This document shows positions 52,739-62,085 of a stretch of DNA of 64,000 nucleotides, one piece after another. The stretch lies in contig JACKDX010000001.1 in the NCBI GenBank assembly GCA_020633325.1, forward strand, positions 620,001 through 684,000, read 5' to 3'. This stretch comes from Myxococcales bacterium (GTDB lineage: Bacteria; Myxococcota_A; Polyangia; Polyangiales; GCA-016699535). Position numbers and translations under genes: made by a program. The stretch's first letter is position 1, and each line of letters starts with the position of its first letter. The notes under the pieces are model-generated. The model had not been told where the DNA came from. It did no database searches and was given only the letters and a program-made list of their open reading frames with translations.

Positions 52739-53371
52739 TTGTCGACTGAAATCAAGATTTGCGGCGTGACCTCTCAAGCAGATGCGCTGGCATGTATTGC
52801 CCTGGGTGTGCATGCCATCGGCGTGAATTTTTGGCCCGCCACCCCGCGATACTGTGATCCAAGGACGGCTCATGCGATCGCCGAAGCGGTTGGCAGTCAA
52901 GCGACGGTGGTGGGCGTGTTCGTCGATGAGACGGCTGAGCATGTGCGCGAACTGATGAAGCAGACTGGCATTCGATGGGTGCAACTGCACGGCAAAGAGT
53001 CGCCGTCGTATGTCCGGGATTTCTTGCCCCATGCCTACAAAGCATTGGCAGTCACTGACGCAGCGATTATCGACGTGGCGCGCCGTTATCCCGGCGAACA
53101 TGTATTGCTTGACACCTATGTGCGGGGCATGCCTGGAGGAACGGGCCAGACGTTTCACTGGGATCTCGCGAAACCGGTGGCACAGGAACGCAAGCTGACC
53201 TTGGCGGGGGGGCTAAATCCACACAACGTCGCAGAGGCGGTACGTGAGGTCAAACCGTATCGGGTGGATGTCGCCAGTGGTGTCGAAGCGTCCCCGGGGA
53301 AGAAAGACCTGGATCTTGTGCGCGCTTTCGTCCAAGCTGTCCAGAGCGCAGATGCGTATGAGTCGCGTTAA
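52739..53371 (+). CDS. trpF: Phosphoribosylanthranilate isomerase
   Basis: This 210-residue TIM-barrel enzyme converts phosphoribosylanthranilate to CdRP in tryptophan synthesis. It has the catalytic Cys in KICGVTSQADAL, then GVNFWPATPRYCDP, VQLHGKE, the catalytic Asp loop LLDTYVRGMPGGTGQTFHW and the phosphate-binding LAGGLNPHNV and DVASGVEASPGKKD. TTG is the best start. It overlaps trpB by 20 bp; trpB and trpA follow in the same direction. The trpE, D and C genes are elsewhere. Confidence 0.95.
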   Translation: MSTEIKICGVTSQADALACIALGVHAIGVNFWPATPRYCDPRTAHAIAEAVGSQATVVGVFVDETAEHVRELMKQTGIRWVQLHGKESPSYVRDFLPHAYKALAVTDAAIIDVARRYPGEHVLLDTYVRGMPGGTGQTFHWDLAKPVAQERKLTLAGGLNPHNVAEAVREVKPYRVDVASGVEASPGKKDLDLVRAFVQAVQSADAYESR

Positions 53372-54542
53372 TACCACAGGGCATTTTGGTCAGTTTGGTG
53401 GCCAATACGTGGCAGAGACGCTGATTCCCGCGCTTCTCGAGTTGGAATCCGCGTATGCCGCTGCCCAAACGGATCCTGAATTTGCAGCCGATCTTGAGCG
53501 GCTGCTCACCGACTATGTAGGGCGCCCCACGCCTTTATACCATGCCAAGAGGCTGTCTTTGGATGTCGATGTGGAAGTGTGGCTTAAGCGTGAGGATTTG
53601 TGTCACACCGGCGCGCACAAGATTAACAATACTGTCGGGCAGGTGTTGTTGGCTAAGCGCATGGGCAAAAAGCGCGTGATCGCGGAAACGGGGGCGGGTC
53701 AACACGGAGTGGCTACTGCCACTGCCTGCGCCTTATTGGATATACCGTGTGAAGTGTACATGGGAGCTGAAGATGTCAGGCGCCAAGCACCCAACGTGCT
53801 CCGTATGGAACTCCTAGGTGCGACGGTTCATCCCGTCCATGCAGGGTCCTGCACGCTTAAGGATGCCATGAATGAGGCCTTGCGAGACTGGGTGAGCAAT
53901 GTTCAAAACACGTATTATTGCGTAGGTTCAACCGCTGGCCCTCATCCGTATCCCATGATGGTACGGGACTTCCAGCAAGTCATAGGCCAGGAAGTGCGAC
54001 GGCAGCTCGGGGACCATCACGTAGGATTGCCGGATGCCGTGATCGCGTGTGTGGGTGGTGGTTCGAATGCCATGGGCATATTTCACGAGTTTCTAAACGA
54101 CCGTGAGGTTGTTCTCATTGGCGTCGAAGCGGCCGGCGAGGGGCTAGAGACCCAAAGGCACGCCGCCCCACTCAATGCTGGACAGATTGGCGTGCTTCAT
54201 GGTGCCAAGAGCTATGTGCTTCAAAGCGACGACGGTCAGATTCGAGAGGCCCACTCTATTAGTGCCGGTCTTGATTATCCAGGAGTGGGTCCTGAACACG
54301 CTTACCTGAAGGACAGCGGGCGAGCACATTACGTCGCGGTAGATGATCAAGAGGCGCTTCAGGCCTTCGGATGGGTTTCAAGCCGCGAGGGGATCTTGCC
54401 AGCACTCGAGAGCAGTCACGCGATTGCATACCTAAGGCGCATTAAGCACGAGTTTCCTGATGTAGGGCGCGTGGTTGTGAATCTTTCCGGGCGCGGTGAC
54501 AAAGATCTCGCCACGGTACAGCAAAGGCTTAGCCGTTCATGA
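53352..54542 (+). CDS. trpB: Tryptophan synthase beta subunit
   Basis: The 396-residue PLP enzyme joins indole and serine to give tryptophan. Landmarks are GHFGQFGGQYVAETLIPAL, the PLP-lysine motif LCHTGAHKINNTVGQ, ETGAGQHGVATATACALL, VGGGSNAMGIFHEF and SAGLDYPGVGPEH. I used ATG 53352; ATG 53358 is equally possible. The start lies within trpF and the stop overlaps trpA as ATGA, so the three are translationally coupled. Confidence 0.96.
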   Translation: MRMSRVNTTGHFGQFGGQYVAETLIPALLELESAYAAAQTDPEFAADLERLLTDYVGRPTPLYHAKRLSLDVDVEVWLKREDLCHTGAHKINNTVGQVLLAKRMGKKRVIAETGAGQHGVATATACALLDIPCEVYMGAEDVRRQAPNVLRMELLGATVHPVHAGSCTLKDAMNEALRDWVSNVQNTYYCVGSTAGPHPYPMMVRDFQQVIGQEVRRQLGDHHVGLPDAVIACVGGGSNAMGIFHEFLNDREVVLIGVEAAGEGLETQRHAAPLNAGQIGVLHGAKSYVLQSDDGQIREAHSISAGLDYPGVGPEHAYLKDSGRAHYVAVDDQEALQAFGWVSSREGILPALESSHAIAYLRRIKHEFPDVGRVVVNLSGRGDKDLATVQQRLSRS

Positions 54543-55360
54543 CGAACCGTATTCGTGTAGCCTTTGACCGGGCGGCGGACGAAAACCGCGCAGCCCTTTT
54601 GGTGTATGTTTGCGCGGGAGATCCCAATCTCGGCGCCACAGAAAAAATCGTGAAAGCTATCAGTGAAGCTGGCGCCGACGTGATCGAGCTGGGCGTTCCC
54701 TTTAGTGATCCGACAGCGGATGGCATCGTCATTCAGCGCGCTAGCGAGCGCGCGCTCAAGGCGGGTACGACGGTAAGAGGAGTGCTCGACAGTGTCAAAA
54801 GAATGCGTCAGCATACCGATACACCAATCCTGTTGTTTGGTTACTACAATCCGCTCTTTGCATATGGTGTGCCGCGGATTGTCAGCGATGCCAAAGAGGC
54901 CGGGGTAGATGGTTTTTTGATTGTCGATCTTCCACTCGACGCGGCTGAGCCTCTCAGGGCAGCCATCATGGCCGCAGGACTTGCGTACGTGCCTTTGGCA
55001 GCACCCACGAGTTCAGAAGAGCGCATCGCAAAGGCATGCGAGTCATCGAATGGTTTTCTGTATTACGTGTCGATGACTGGTGTCACAGGCTCCTCTTCCG
55101 CGGATCTTTTAAAAGCAGCGCGACAAGCGAAGGCGATCCAAACACGAGGCAAGGTGCCCGTGGCGGTGGGATTCGGTATTAAGACACCGGACGACGTTGC
55201 TGTGGTGGTTGCTGAACACGTGCAAGGCGTGGTGGTAGGGAGCGCTGTCGTAAACCTCCTTGCTCAAGCCTCCGATCTCGACCGAGGGCTCGAATCTCTC
55301 AAAGCGTTTATTCGTCAGCTAAAGAATAAAACGCACCGTCAGGGGGTTGTCCCTGTCTAA
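54539..55360 (+). CDS. trpA: Tryptophan synthase alpha subunit
   Basis: The 273-residue TIM-barrel enzyme cleaves indole-3-glycerol phosphate to indole, which passes to TrpB through a tunnel. It has the catalytic Glu in DVIELGVPFSDPTADGIVIQ, the catalytic Asp in VDGFLIVDLPLDAAE, and YYVSMTGVTGSS and VAVGFGIKTPDDV. The 3' end overlaps the convergent DUF721 gene by 53 bp. Confidence 0.95.
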   Translation: MTNRIRVAFDRAADENRAALLVYVCAGDPNLGATEKIVKAISEAGADVIELGVPFSDPTADGIVIQRASERALKAGTTVRGVLDSVKRMRQHTDTPILLFGYYNPLFAYGVPRIVSDAKEAGVDGFLIVDLPLDAAEPLRAAIMAAGLAYVPLAAPTSSEERIAKACESSNGFLYYVSMTGVTGSSSADLLKAARQAKAIQTRGKVPVAVGFGIKTPDDVAVVVAEHVQGVVVGSAVVNLLAQASDLDRGLESLKAFIRQLKNKTHRQGVVPV

Positions 55361-55646
55361 ACTTAATGTCGCGCACCAGTTGAGCAGGCAAATGCAATTT
55401 GGCGGAGGCAAGCAGATCATCTCGCATGTAATGTAAATCGCTGGCCCATGCGGCAGTCCGGGTATGCACTGTCAGGGTGCCTTTGAAGTAGCGCGCCGGC
55501 CAAGCGTGTTGGCTGATGCGCCGCGGCACTTTATAGATCCACCAATGAAAAATCCTCGGCTCCGGAATGCCCGACGGTCCGAGTTTCGTGTCAGTCAACA
55601 GCTCATTGATAAAGGCACCATGACCGCGGGTCCGTTTGAGAGGCAT
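55308..55646 (-). CDS. DUF721/DciA-like protein
   Basis: The 112-residue protein has the DUF721 core: IFHWWIYKVPRRISQHAWPA, GTLTVHTRTAAWASDLHYMR and LVRDIKFRQGQ. DciA-type members of this family help load the replicative helicase in bacteria that lack DnaC. It overlaps the end of trpA by 53 bp. I started at ATG 55646 (MPLKRTRGHG); the upstream extension to 55706 looks non-coding. Confidence 0.75.
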   Translation of the reverse strand: MPLKRTRGHGAFINELLTDTKLGPSGIPEPRIFHWWIYKVPRRISQHAWPARYFKGTLTVHTRTAAWASDLHYMRDDLLASAKLHLPAQLVRDIKFRQGQPPDGAFYSLADE

Positions 55647-55740
55647 CTTAAAAGGATAGCACTTTAACCAATCGACCGTGCGGGGGCCACTTGACACATT
55701 GGTCAATTTTTGATTGACTCCTAGTCAGGAGTGGCAAGAT

Positions 55741-56109
55741 ATGACCACAAAAGATGTCATTGCTAACAACTTACGTACCTTGCGCAAAGTGAGGGGCATG
55801 ACACAACCCGAACTTGCGGCCTTGGTAAGCATGTCGCCGCGGACGGTGGCGCGTTTAGAAGCAGGGCAGGTAGCCGATCCCGGCATTCATCAACTTCGAA
55901 GTTTGGCTCGGGCACTTGGGGTGACGGTGGACCTCCTCAGCGGATCGCCCTTGACGCCCGTGACGGTCGCGGCCCCGGAGCGTCTCAAAAAGGTACTCGA
56001 AGGTCCCCACGGCCTTGAGCTCTTAAGCGAGCTTGCGGACTATGAATGGTTTCGCAATCGTAAAGCTGTGATTGCTGCGCTGAAAGAAGTTCCGCAGGAC
56101 GGAGAGTAG
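55741..56109 (+). CDS. XRE-family transcriptional regulator
   Basis: The 122-residue protein has an N-terminal XRE helix-turn-helix (~8-62): NLRTLRKVRGMTQPELAALV, SMSPRTVARLEAGQVADPGI, HQLRSLARALGVTVDLLSG. The C-terminal ~55 residues (GPHGLELLSELADYEWFRN) are of unknown fold and could sense a ligand or partner. It abuts the alcohol dehydrogenase gene tail to tail (0-bp gap), so a regulatory link is possible but unproven. Confidence 0.85.
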   Translation: MTTKDVIANNLRTLRKVRGMTQPELAALVSMSPRTVARLEAGQVADPGIHQLRSLARALGVTVDLLSGSPLTPVTVAAPERLKKVLEGPHGLELLSELADYEWFRNRKAVIAALKEVPQDGE

Positions 56110-57264
56110 TTAGAGGGAGGCCTGATAGAGGGCCACGAAGTCATCTACGGTGCAGCTGCGAGGGTTACTGCGATGGCTGTTGTCGGCATACGCCAGCTCA
56201 GCCAGATGGGGTATGGCGGCCTCCTCTATGCCGACCTCAGTTAAGCCCTCCGGCAGTCCAATGGACTTACGCAGTTTGCGAACGGCGCCCGAGCATTCAA
56301 AAGCCAACGTCTCCTCGCTTTCTCCTCGCGCCCCTAAAATACGTGCGAGCCGCGCGATTCGTGCCGGGACGGCTTTGCGGTTGAAATCCAACACAGCTGG
56401 TAAACAGATAGCGTTTGCCACGCCGTGATGCACGTTGAACTCAGCGGACAGTGGATGCGCCAAGGCATGACAAGCGCCCAGGCCCTTTTGAAAGGCGACC
56501 GCTCCCATCATGGCAGCTTTCTGCATAGCGCCTCTGGCCTCGAGATCTTCAGGGCTCTGCACCGCCGTGTGGAGATATTGGGCGATGATCTCAACTGCGT
56601 AAAGGGCGATGCCATCCGCCATTGGGTGCTCCCCCTTTGCGGCATAGGCTTCGATGTTATGGGTGAGGGCGTCAAACCCGGTGGCTGCCGTGCCCTTGGC
56701 AGGTAGCGTGACAGTGACCGACGGGTCTAAAATCGCGACGTTGGGAATCAGGCGAGGGGAGAAGAACACCGTTTTTGCGTGGGTGGATGCCAGTGTGGCT
56801 ACGGCGCTTCTACCCACTTCGCTGCCGGTGCCCGACGTCGTGGGGATGGCTATCAAAGGGGCCATAGGTTCGGTGATTTTCTCGCTTCCACCTTTGGCAT
56901 CGTCGTAATCGCTCAATGGACCCCGATGGGCTGCCATCAATCTCACCAGTTTGCCAACGTCGATCACGCTTCCTCCGCCCACAGCGACGATGACGTCGGC
57001 TTTCGCGGCCGCAAACGCCTCCGTACCTTTGCGTGCCTGGGCTTCGGTAGGATTCGTGCTGACCCCCTCAAATGTGCTGTAGGTAAGTTCCGCCTGTTTC
57101 AGCGTGCGTCCGACCGCGTCCACGATTCCCGTGGCGGCGACTCCGGCATCGGTGATGAGTAGAGCATAAGTCCCCCCCAGCCGCTTCGCCTCGCGACCCA
57201 CCTCATCGATGGATCCTTCGCCAAATAATATCTTCGTGGGAAAGTCCCAAACTGCTAAGCTCAT
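56110..57264 (-). CDS. Iron-containing alcohol dehydrogenase
   Basis: The 384-residue group III dehydrogenase has the NAD-binding IVAVGGGSVIDVGKLVRLMA, PTTSGTGSEVGRSAV, and the metal-binding histidines in GACHALAHPLSAEFNVHHGV. A GGAGGC seven bases before ATG 57264 supports that start. It is the last of three minus-strand genes, after an aldehyde dehydrogenase and a glutamine synthetase-like enzyme, 113 bp from the latter. Together they could oxidise an amino alcohol or diamine-derived alcohol. The substrate cannot be fixed. Confidence 0.9.
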   Translation of the reverse strand: MSLAVWDFPTKILFGEGSIDEVGREAKRLGGTYALLITDAGVAATGIVDAVGRTLKQAELTYSTFEGVSTNPTEAQARKGTEAFAAAKADVIVAVGGGSVIDVGKLVRLMAAHRGPLSDYDDAKGGSEKITEPMAPLIAIPTTSGTGSEVGRSAVATLASTHAKTVFFSPRLIPNVAILDPSVTVTLPAKGTAATGFDALTHNIEAYAAKGEHPMADGIALYAVEIIAQYLHTAVQSPEDLEARGAMQKAAMMGAVAFQKGLGACHALAHPLSAEFNVHHGVANAICLPAVLDFNRKAVPARIARLARILGARGESEETLAFECSGAVRKLRKSIGLPEGLTEVGIEEAAIPHLAELAYADNSHRSNPRSCTVDDFVALYQASL

Positions 57265-57377
57265 AGACAAAGCCTCCGCCGATTTTGCGCGTACGTCAAA
57301 CCCCTATGCGCGGGTAGGATCTTGAAACGGCGGTCCTTCGGATCGGCATATAGGCATCTCAACGCTTGTTTGTCCAT

Positions 57378-58733
57378 CTACACAGATTCGAAATACCGCT
57401 TAATCTCCCAATCAGTGACGGCGCGGTTGTATTGCGCAATCTCCCACTGACGTGTGCGAATGTAGTGTTCGACAAAAGTAGCACCCAAAAGTTGTGAAGC
57501 GGTTTGGCTCACCTCCAATTGCGCGACCGCCTCGGTGAGCGTGAGTGGCAACGGTGTGCCTGGCCCCACCGCTGCATCGCCTGACATTGGCCGAGGCGGA
57601 ATGAGTTCTTGCTCGATACCATGAAGACCGGAAGCCAGGCAGCAGGCCATCGCGATATGGGGTTGAATGTCCGCGGCTGTTTGGCGGAACTCGAGGCGCG
57701 TTGCCGTCGCCTCGCCTTTGCCTATCGCACGCACGGCGCAGGTGCGGTTATCCAAACCCCACGAAACATTCAAAGGTGCCCAAACCCCTTTGACATACCG
57801 CTTGTAGCTGTTGATGGTGGGCGAGTAAAACGCTGTGAATTCCGGCATTAGCGCCAACTGGCCGGCCAGATACTGCTTGGCCGTCGTAGACATTCCCCAA
57901 GGGTCCGCTTTATCAGCAAACTGGTTTTGGTGTTTGTCGCTACTCCACAAGCTCTGATGCAAATGACCGCTCGAACCAGGCAAGTCATGGTTCCATTTGG
58001 CCATAAACGTCACACTCAATCCGTGCCGTGCGCATATCAGTTTAAGTACAGTCTTAAACAGCGCTGCTTTGTCAGCGGCCCGCAAAGCAGTGTCGTATCG
58101 CAGGGCAGCTTCATACACGCCGGGACCGGTTTCGGTGTGAAGTCCTTCGATTTCGATATCGAGTTTTTGGCAAGTATCCAAAATATCATGCACAAGGTGC
58201 GCGTACTGCCCCTCGCGGAGCCATGAGTAGCCACACATGCCGGGGCTTAAGGTCCTCAAATTGCGAAAGCCCTTTTGATGGAGGGACTCAGGTGTCTCTT
58301 GAAATACCCAGAACTCGAATTCCGCCGCAAAGTAAGGAACGAATCCCATGGTATCTGCTTTTGCGATCACTTGCTTGAGCAACGCACGCGGGCATGCGGG
58401 GTAGGGATCACCTTGCGGCGTGAAAAAATCCACCAAAAAGCTGGCGGTATGGGGCTCGTCGGGCAACAAGCGAAAAGTGTCTAAATCAATGCGCGCGTGC
58501 AGATCGGGAAAGCCGGTGTGCCACCCGGTGATCTTGCTGTTGTCATACAAGACATCGCAGCTGTCCCAGCCAAAGATCACCTCACAAAATCCAAAACCGG
58601 TTTTCTGGGCGGACCAAAACTTGTCTAGTGATAGGTATTTGCCTCGCAAGATGCCGTCGATATCAAAACCGCCCACTTTGACTCTGCAAATTTCATGAGT
58701 TTCGAAAAGATTACGAAGGTCGCTGATGTCCAT
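57378..58733 (-). CDS. Glutamine synthetase-like gamma-glutamyl-amine ligase
   Basis: The 451-residue protein has the GS fold with a short N-terminal beta-grasp (VGGFDIDGILRGKYLSLDKF) and the catalytic domain: YFAAEFEFWVF, GSSGHLHQSLW, NSYKRYVKGVWAPLNVSWGL, RLEFRQTAADIQPHIAMACC. It lacks the adenylylation-type C-terminus of GlnA. Such proteins (PuuA, GlnA3, GlnA4-like) glutamylate putrescine, ethanolamine or similar amines. Its place between an aldehyde and an alcohol dehydrogenase fits amine breakdown through gamma-glutamylated intermediates. It follows the aldehyde dehydrogenase by 12 bp. Confidence 0.88.
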   Translation of the reverse strand: MDISDLRNLFETHEICRVKVGGFDIDGILRGKYLSLDKFWSAQKTGFGFCEVIFGWDSCDVLYDNSKITGWHTGFPDLHARIDLDTFRLLPDEPHTASFLVDFFTPQGDPYPACPRALLKQVIAKADTMGFVPYFAAEFEFWVFQETPESLHQKGFRNLRTLSPGMCGYSWLREGQYAHLVHDILDTCQKLDIEIEGLHTETGPGVYEAALRYDTALRAADKAALFKTVLKLICARHGLSVTFMAKWNHDLPGSSGHLHQSLWSSDKHQNQFADKADPWGMSTTAKQYLAGQLALMPEFTAFYSPTINSYKRYVKGVWAPLNVSWGLDNRTCAVRAIGKGEATATRLEFRQTAADIQPHIAMACCLASGLHGIEQELIPPRPMSGDAAVGPGTPLPLTLTEAVAQLEVSQTASQLLGATFVEHYIRTRQWEIAQYNRAVTDWEIKRYFESV

Positions 58734-58745
58734 GCAGCCTCATTT

Positions 58746-60218
58746 TTAAAGTTTGACCCAAACGCACTTGGTCTGGGTGTACAAATCCAGGGCATGCTTG
58801 CCAAGCTCGCGTCCCCAACCGCTTTGTTTTGCGCCTCCAAAGGGCGCGCCACTGTCAAACCCATTCCAGCGATTGATCCAAACCACACCCGATTGTAACG
58901 ATTTCGCAACACGATGCGCACGAGAGATGTCGCGAGTAAATACGGCCGCCACAAGTCCATAGATTGTAGAGTTTGCAAGTTGGAGTGCTTCGTTTTCATT
59001 CTCAAACTCGAGCACAGATAGTACGGGACCAAAAATCTCCTCCTGTGCAATCGTCATCTGGGGTTGAACGTTGGTAAAGATGGTCGGCCTTAAAAACCAA
59101 CCGTTGGCAGCTTGACCTTCAGTGTATCGTTCGCCGCCGGCGACGAGCTCAGCGCCCTCGTCAATGCCGCGCTTTATGTAGGCCATCACTTTGTCGAATT
59201 GGACCTGTGAAATGAGAGCGCCCATTTCGGTATCTGGCAGGAAGGGATCGCCTACCTTCATGCGATTGGCCATTGCGGTCAGCCGTTCGACCAGGGCGGC
59301 TTTGACGGACGCATGGACCAACAGGCGGCTGCTTGCGCTGCACACCTCACCCTTGTTGGCGAAGATTCCCCAAAATGCCGCTTTGGCAGCTGCGTCCAAA
59401 TCTGCATCCGGAAACACGATCAGGGGCGATTTGCCTCCGAGCTCAAGACTCACTTTTTTCAAGTTGCTGTTGGCGCTTGCGATCAATAGAGATCGTGCAG
59501 TGGCTACGGAACCCGTAAACGCAATCTTGTCCACATCGGGATGTTTCGCTAATGCCGCGCCCGCCTGCTCTCCATAACCTGGTATGACATTGACGACGCC
59601 ATCGGGCACTCCGGCTTCCTTGCAAATATCCGCAAGGCGGAGGGCGGTCAGCGGAGTCAACTCACTTGGCTTTAGCACCACGGTGCAGCCGCACGCGAGC
59701 GCCGGAGCCACTTTCCATGCGGCCATGAGCAGCGGGTAATTCCAGGGAACAATTAACCCGCAAACGCCCACAGGCTCCCTGATAGTATATACCAGATCGT
59801 GCCCGTCCACAGGTATTGTCTGCCCATAGAGCTTCCGAACCCAGCCACCATAATAACGAAAGGCATCTGCACTCGGGCCGACATCACCCACGCCCTCGTG
59901 TAAAGTCTTGCCATTGTTAAGGGCTTCAAGGGTACCCAGTTCGTGGGCACGGGCTTCGAGTATGTCCGCAATGCGCAGCATCAAGTGCTCGCGCGCTTGA
60001 GGGGTCATGTCCGACCATGCGGGATCTGTCAACGCATGGCGCGCTGCTTGGACTGCGAGATCAACATCGGGAGATTCTGCTGCCTGCACCTGGGTGAGTG
60101 GCGTACCTGTCGCGGGATTGATGATGTCGATGAAGGCTTTGTTGACGGCTTCGCATCGCGCGCCATTGATGAACAACCGCTGTGGCGCACGCAAATCTGC
60201 TAGGATTTTTTCTCTCAC
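58746..60218 (-). CDS. Aldehyde dehydrogenase (NAD(P)-dependent)
   Basis: The 490-residue enzyme has the ALDH landmarks PWNYPLLMAAWKVAPALACG, IAFTGSVATARSLL, the catalytic Glu in VSLELGGKSPLIVFPDAD, and the catalytic Cys in NKGEVCSASSRLLVHAS. The C-terminal part ends with NRWNGFDSGAPFGGAKQSGW, typical of the betaine-aldehyde/PuuC group. It is the first gene of the three-gene set, so it may oxidise gamma-glutamylamino-aldehydes. The GEVC in place of the common GQxC is minor. Confidence 0.93.
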   Translation of the reverse strand: MREKILADLRAPQRLFINGARCEAVNKAFIDIINPATGTPLTQVQAAESPDVDLAVQAARHALTDPAWSDMTPQAREHLMLRIADILEARAHELGTLEALNNGKTLHEGVGDVGPSADAFRYYGGWVRKLYGQTIPVDGHDLVYTIREPVGVCGLIVPWNYPLLMAAWKVAPALACGCTVVLKPSELTPLTALRLADICKEAGVPDGVVNVIPGYGEQAGAALAKHPDVDKIAFTGSVATARSLLIASANSNLKKVSLELGGKSPLIVFPDADLDAAAKAAFWGIFANKGEVCSASSRLLVHASVKAALVERLTAMANRMKVGDPFLPDTEMGALISQVQFDKVMAYIKRGIDEGAELVAGGERYTEGQAANGWFLRPTIFTNVQPQMTIAQEEIFGPVLSVLEFENENEALQLANSTIYGLVAAVFTRDISRAHRVAKSLQSGVVWINRWNGFDSGAPFGGAKQSGWGRELGKHALDLYTQTKCVWVKL

Positions 60219-60342
60219 GGCGGCAGTTTAGCCTACTTAACGCAAGGACGTTAGCCCCTCCTCCCTGCGAATGACCGCAATGGGCAGCACAACCACCGTC
60301 TTCTTTACGTATCAAGCGGTCGGCTTGTCGGAGGTCGGTTTT

Positions 60343-61338
60343 ATGCTACGGCTTGGGTCTATGTTGAATCATGTCTCGAAGCTGGATGGTGCAGTCATTG
60401 CACTAGGTCTATTGGTCTTTGGCTGTCATGCGCCTTCGGATATTGCCGGGGCACATGACGCCCAAAGGTCTGCAACGGCTTTAGGTTTGATGACCTTTCC
60501 CAACGTAGTTCCTGTGTTTCGGTTCTCTTCCAGGCAAGGCAAATTGGTGGCTGCGGGGAAATTGGGAAGCAATGTGGCCGAACCGGGAGATATAGCTACG
60601 ACCATTTCGGTCCAGGGTTATACGGTATTCAAAAGGCAGCATCGCCGGAGCCCTAATGGATGGTGGCAATTGGGCGATGACCCACTTTATCTGTATACGC
60701 CTATGTGGGGGGATCGCCCCCAAAATGACTTCGATAAACAGGTTCAGGAAAATTTTTCCTTTACCAATAGGCCAGCGAGACATTGCCCGCTTTTATCGCT
60801 GGATGCGATAGGCCGCTTGGTCCCCACCGGCGAAAGCAGCGGATCTACCGTCGACATCACCTCTCTTGAAGAACACTATGTGCAACTTCAGCAGCGCAAC
60901 ATGCTTTTTCTCAGCACGTCATGTGTTGCCGACGTCGTAGGAGATGATCCCTTCGACCTTGATAGAGAAGAGTGCGAGGCTAGGGTCGAAGCCAAGCTTT
61001 CTGATGCTGAAGAGGACTTCAGACTCTACAAAATCCCTTACGCCGTCTTTTGTTTCGGCGAGAACTTTGACATTGCGTGGTCTTTTTGGGGAGACGATGA
61101 ACTCCCATTTCTAGCTCTTGCAAGTTTGGGAGAGCCTTTCCAAGAGATCAGCGTGCACAATGTGAGCCCACACCTTACCGCCGTGGCTACGATAGATCGC
61201 TCCCAGGCCGTCCTGCCCCCTGGGTCAAGACTTCCTTTGATGGTTCTCAATGCTCAAGTAGAGGGAAACTTGTTTATTACAGCCACAGGTGTACTTCCTG
61301 AGCGGTCCATTACAATCCCCATTAACCCTGCCCCCTAA
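60343..61338 (+). CDS. Lipoprotein sharing the N-terminal domain of the HAD-type lipoproteins
   Basis: The product (331 residues from ATG 60343, 325 from ATG 60361) has a lipoprotein signal ending LLVFGC. Near residue 150 it contains CPLLSLDAIGRLVPTGES, like CPHYGIDSYGRLSITG in the HAD lipoprotein at 9110 and CPTYRLSEEGRLHRQPG in the broken copy at 13231. Before it, GWWQLGDDPLYLYTPMW also recalls a Trp-rich stretch in those proteins. It has no HAD motif. Its C-terminal part is a different domain with several Cys (STSCVADVVGDD, EECEARVE, AVFCFGENFD). Function unknown. Confidence 0.72.
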   Translation: MLRLGSMLNHVSKLDGAVIALGLLVFGCHAPSDIAGAHDAQRSATALGLMTFPNVVPVFRFSSRQGKLVAAGKLGSNVAEPGDIATTISVQGYTVFKRQHRRSPNGWWQLGDDPLYLYTPMWGDRPQNDFDKQVQENFSFTNRPARHCPLLSLDAIGRLVPTGESSGSTVDITSLEEHYVQLQQRNMLFLSTSCVADVVGDDPFDLDREECEARVEAKLSDAEEDFRLYKIPYAVFCFGENFDIAWSFWGDDELPFLALASLGEPFQEISVHNVSPHLTAVATIDRSQAVLPPGSRLPLMVLNAQVEGNLFITATGVLPERSITIPINPAP

Positions 61339-61449
61339 CCCCCTAAGTTCTATATTAAGGTGAGGGCTTGTCAGCTGGTATATTTGGCTTGTGGTGTCTA
61401 GCTATGCCGAGTATATTTCGTCGCGACTCATTACGAAAAGGGAGGGTAT

Positions 61450-62085
61450 ATGCTGAAGCCAGTAGTCCAGATGTTTGCAATAGGCGCCGCGTTGAGCATG
61501 GTACTGTTGAGCTCAGCCTCAGCCAGCGCCGACCCCTACGATTCGGACTATCATGCCCATACGGGGTTTTTCCTGCGTATGAATGTGGGACCCGGCTTTA
61601 GCTACGTCGAGGCTACGGATTCTGACGCGTCGGTCTCTGGTTTCGGTTTGGCTTTAAACCTCTCGATCGGTGGCGCCGTGGCTAAAAACCTCATCATTCA
61701 TGGGGATTTATATACCACCACCGCCTTTGATCCCGATGTAGATGTCGATGGCGGAATTGACGGTCAAGTTGATGGCATGATGTACAACTCTGGCTTGGGT
61801 GTTGGTCTGACTTACTATTTGCCAAGCAATTTCTTTTTAACGTTTGGGGCTGGCTTAGCAAGTCAGAGCTTTGTTTATGACGATGACGATATCGAAAGTG
61901 ATGCTGAGTACGGGATAGGTACGCGATTTATGTTTGGAAAAGAGTGGTGGGTCAGCAGCGATTGGGGCATCGGGCTTGCAGCTCAAGTGAGTTATGCTTT
62001 CATTCTGCCCGACAATTCGGGGGACGACAGTATGAAAATTCATGCGCTTACCACCAGCGTGCTGTTTTCCGCCACCTATAATTAG
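61450..62085 (+). CDS. Outer-membrane beta-barrel protein
   Basis: The 211-residue product starts at an ATG with GGGAGGG upstream and has a signal peptide to about SSASASA. The rest alternates hydrophobic and polar residues as expected for an eight-stranded OmpW/OmpA-type barrel: FFLRMNVGPGFSYVEATD, GFGLALNLSIGGAV, YNSGLGVGLTYYLPSNFFLT, WGIGLAAQVSYAFILPD. It ends SVLFSATYN, with an aromatic residue near the C-terminus. Asp-rich loops face outward. The role is unknown. Confidence 0.85.
   Translation: MLKPVVQMFAIGAALSMVLLSSASASADPYDSDYHAHTGFFLRMNVGPGFSYVEATDSDASVSGFGLALNLSIGGAVAKNLIIHGDLYTTTAFDPDVDVDGGIDGQVDGMMYNSGLGVGLTYYLPSNFFLTFGAGLASQSFVYDDDDIESDAEYGIGTRFMFGKEWWVSSDWGIGLAAQVSYAFILPDNSGDDSMKIHALTTSVLFSATYN

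Noticed and set aside
52244..53158. A 304-codon open frame on the minus strand opposite recO and trpF
   Set aside because: It is antisense to two clear genes, has no signal or domain, and its composition is that of a reverse shadow of GC-rich coding sequence.
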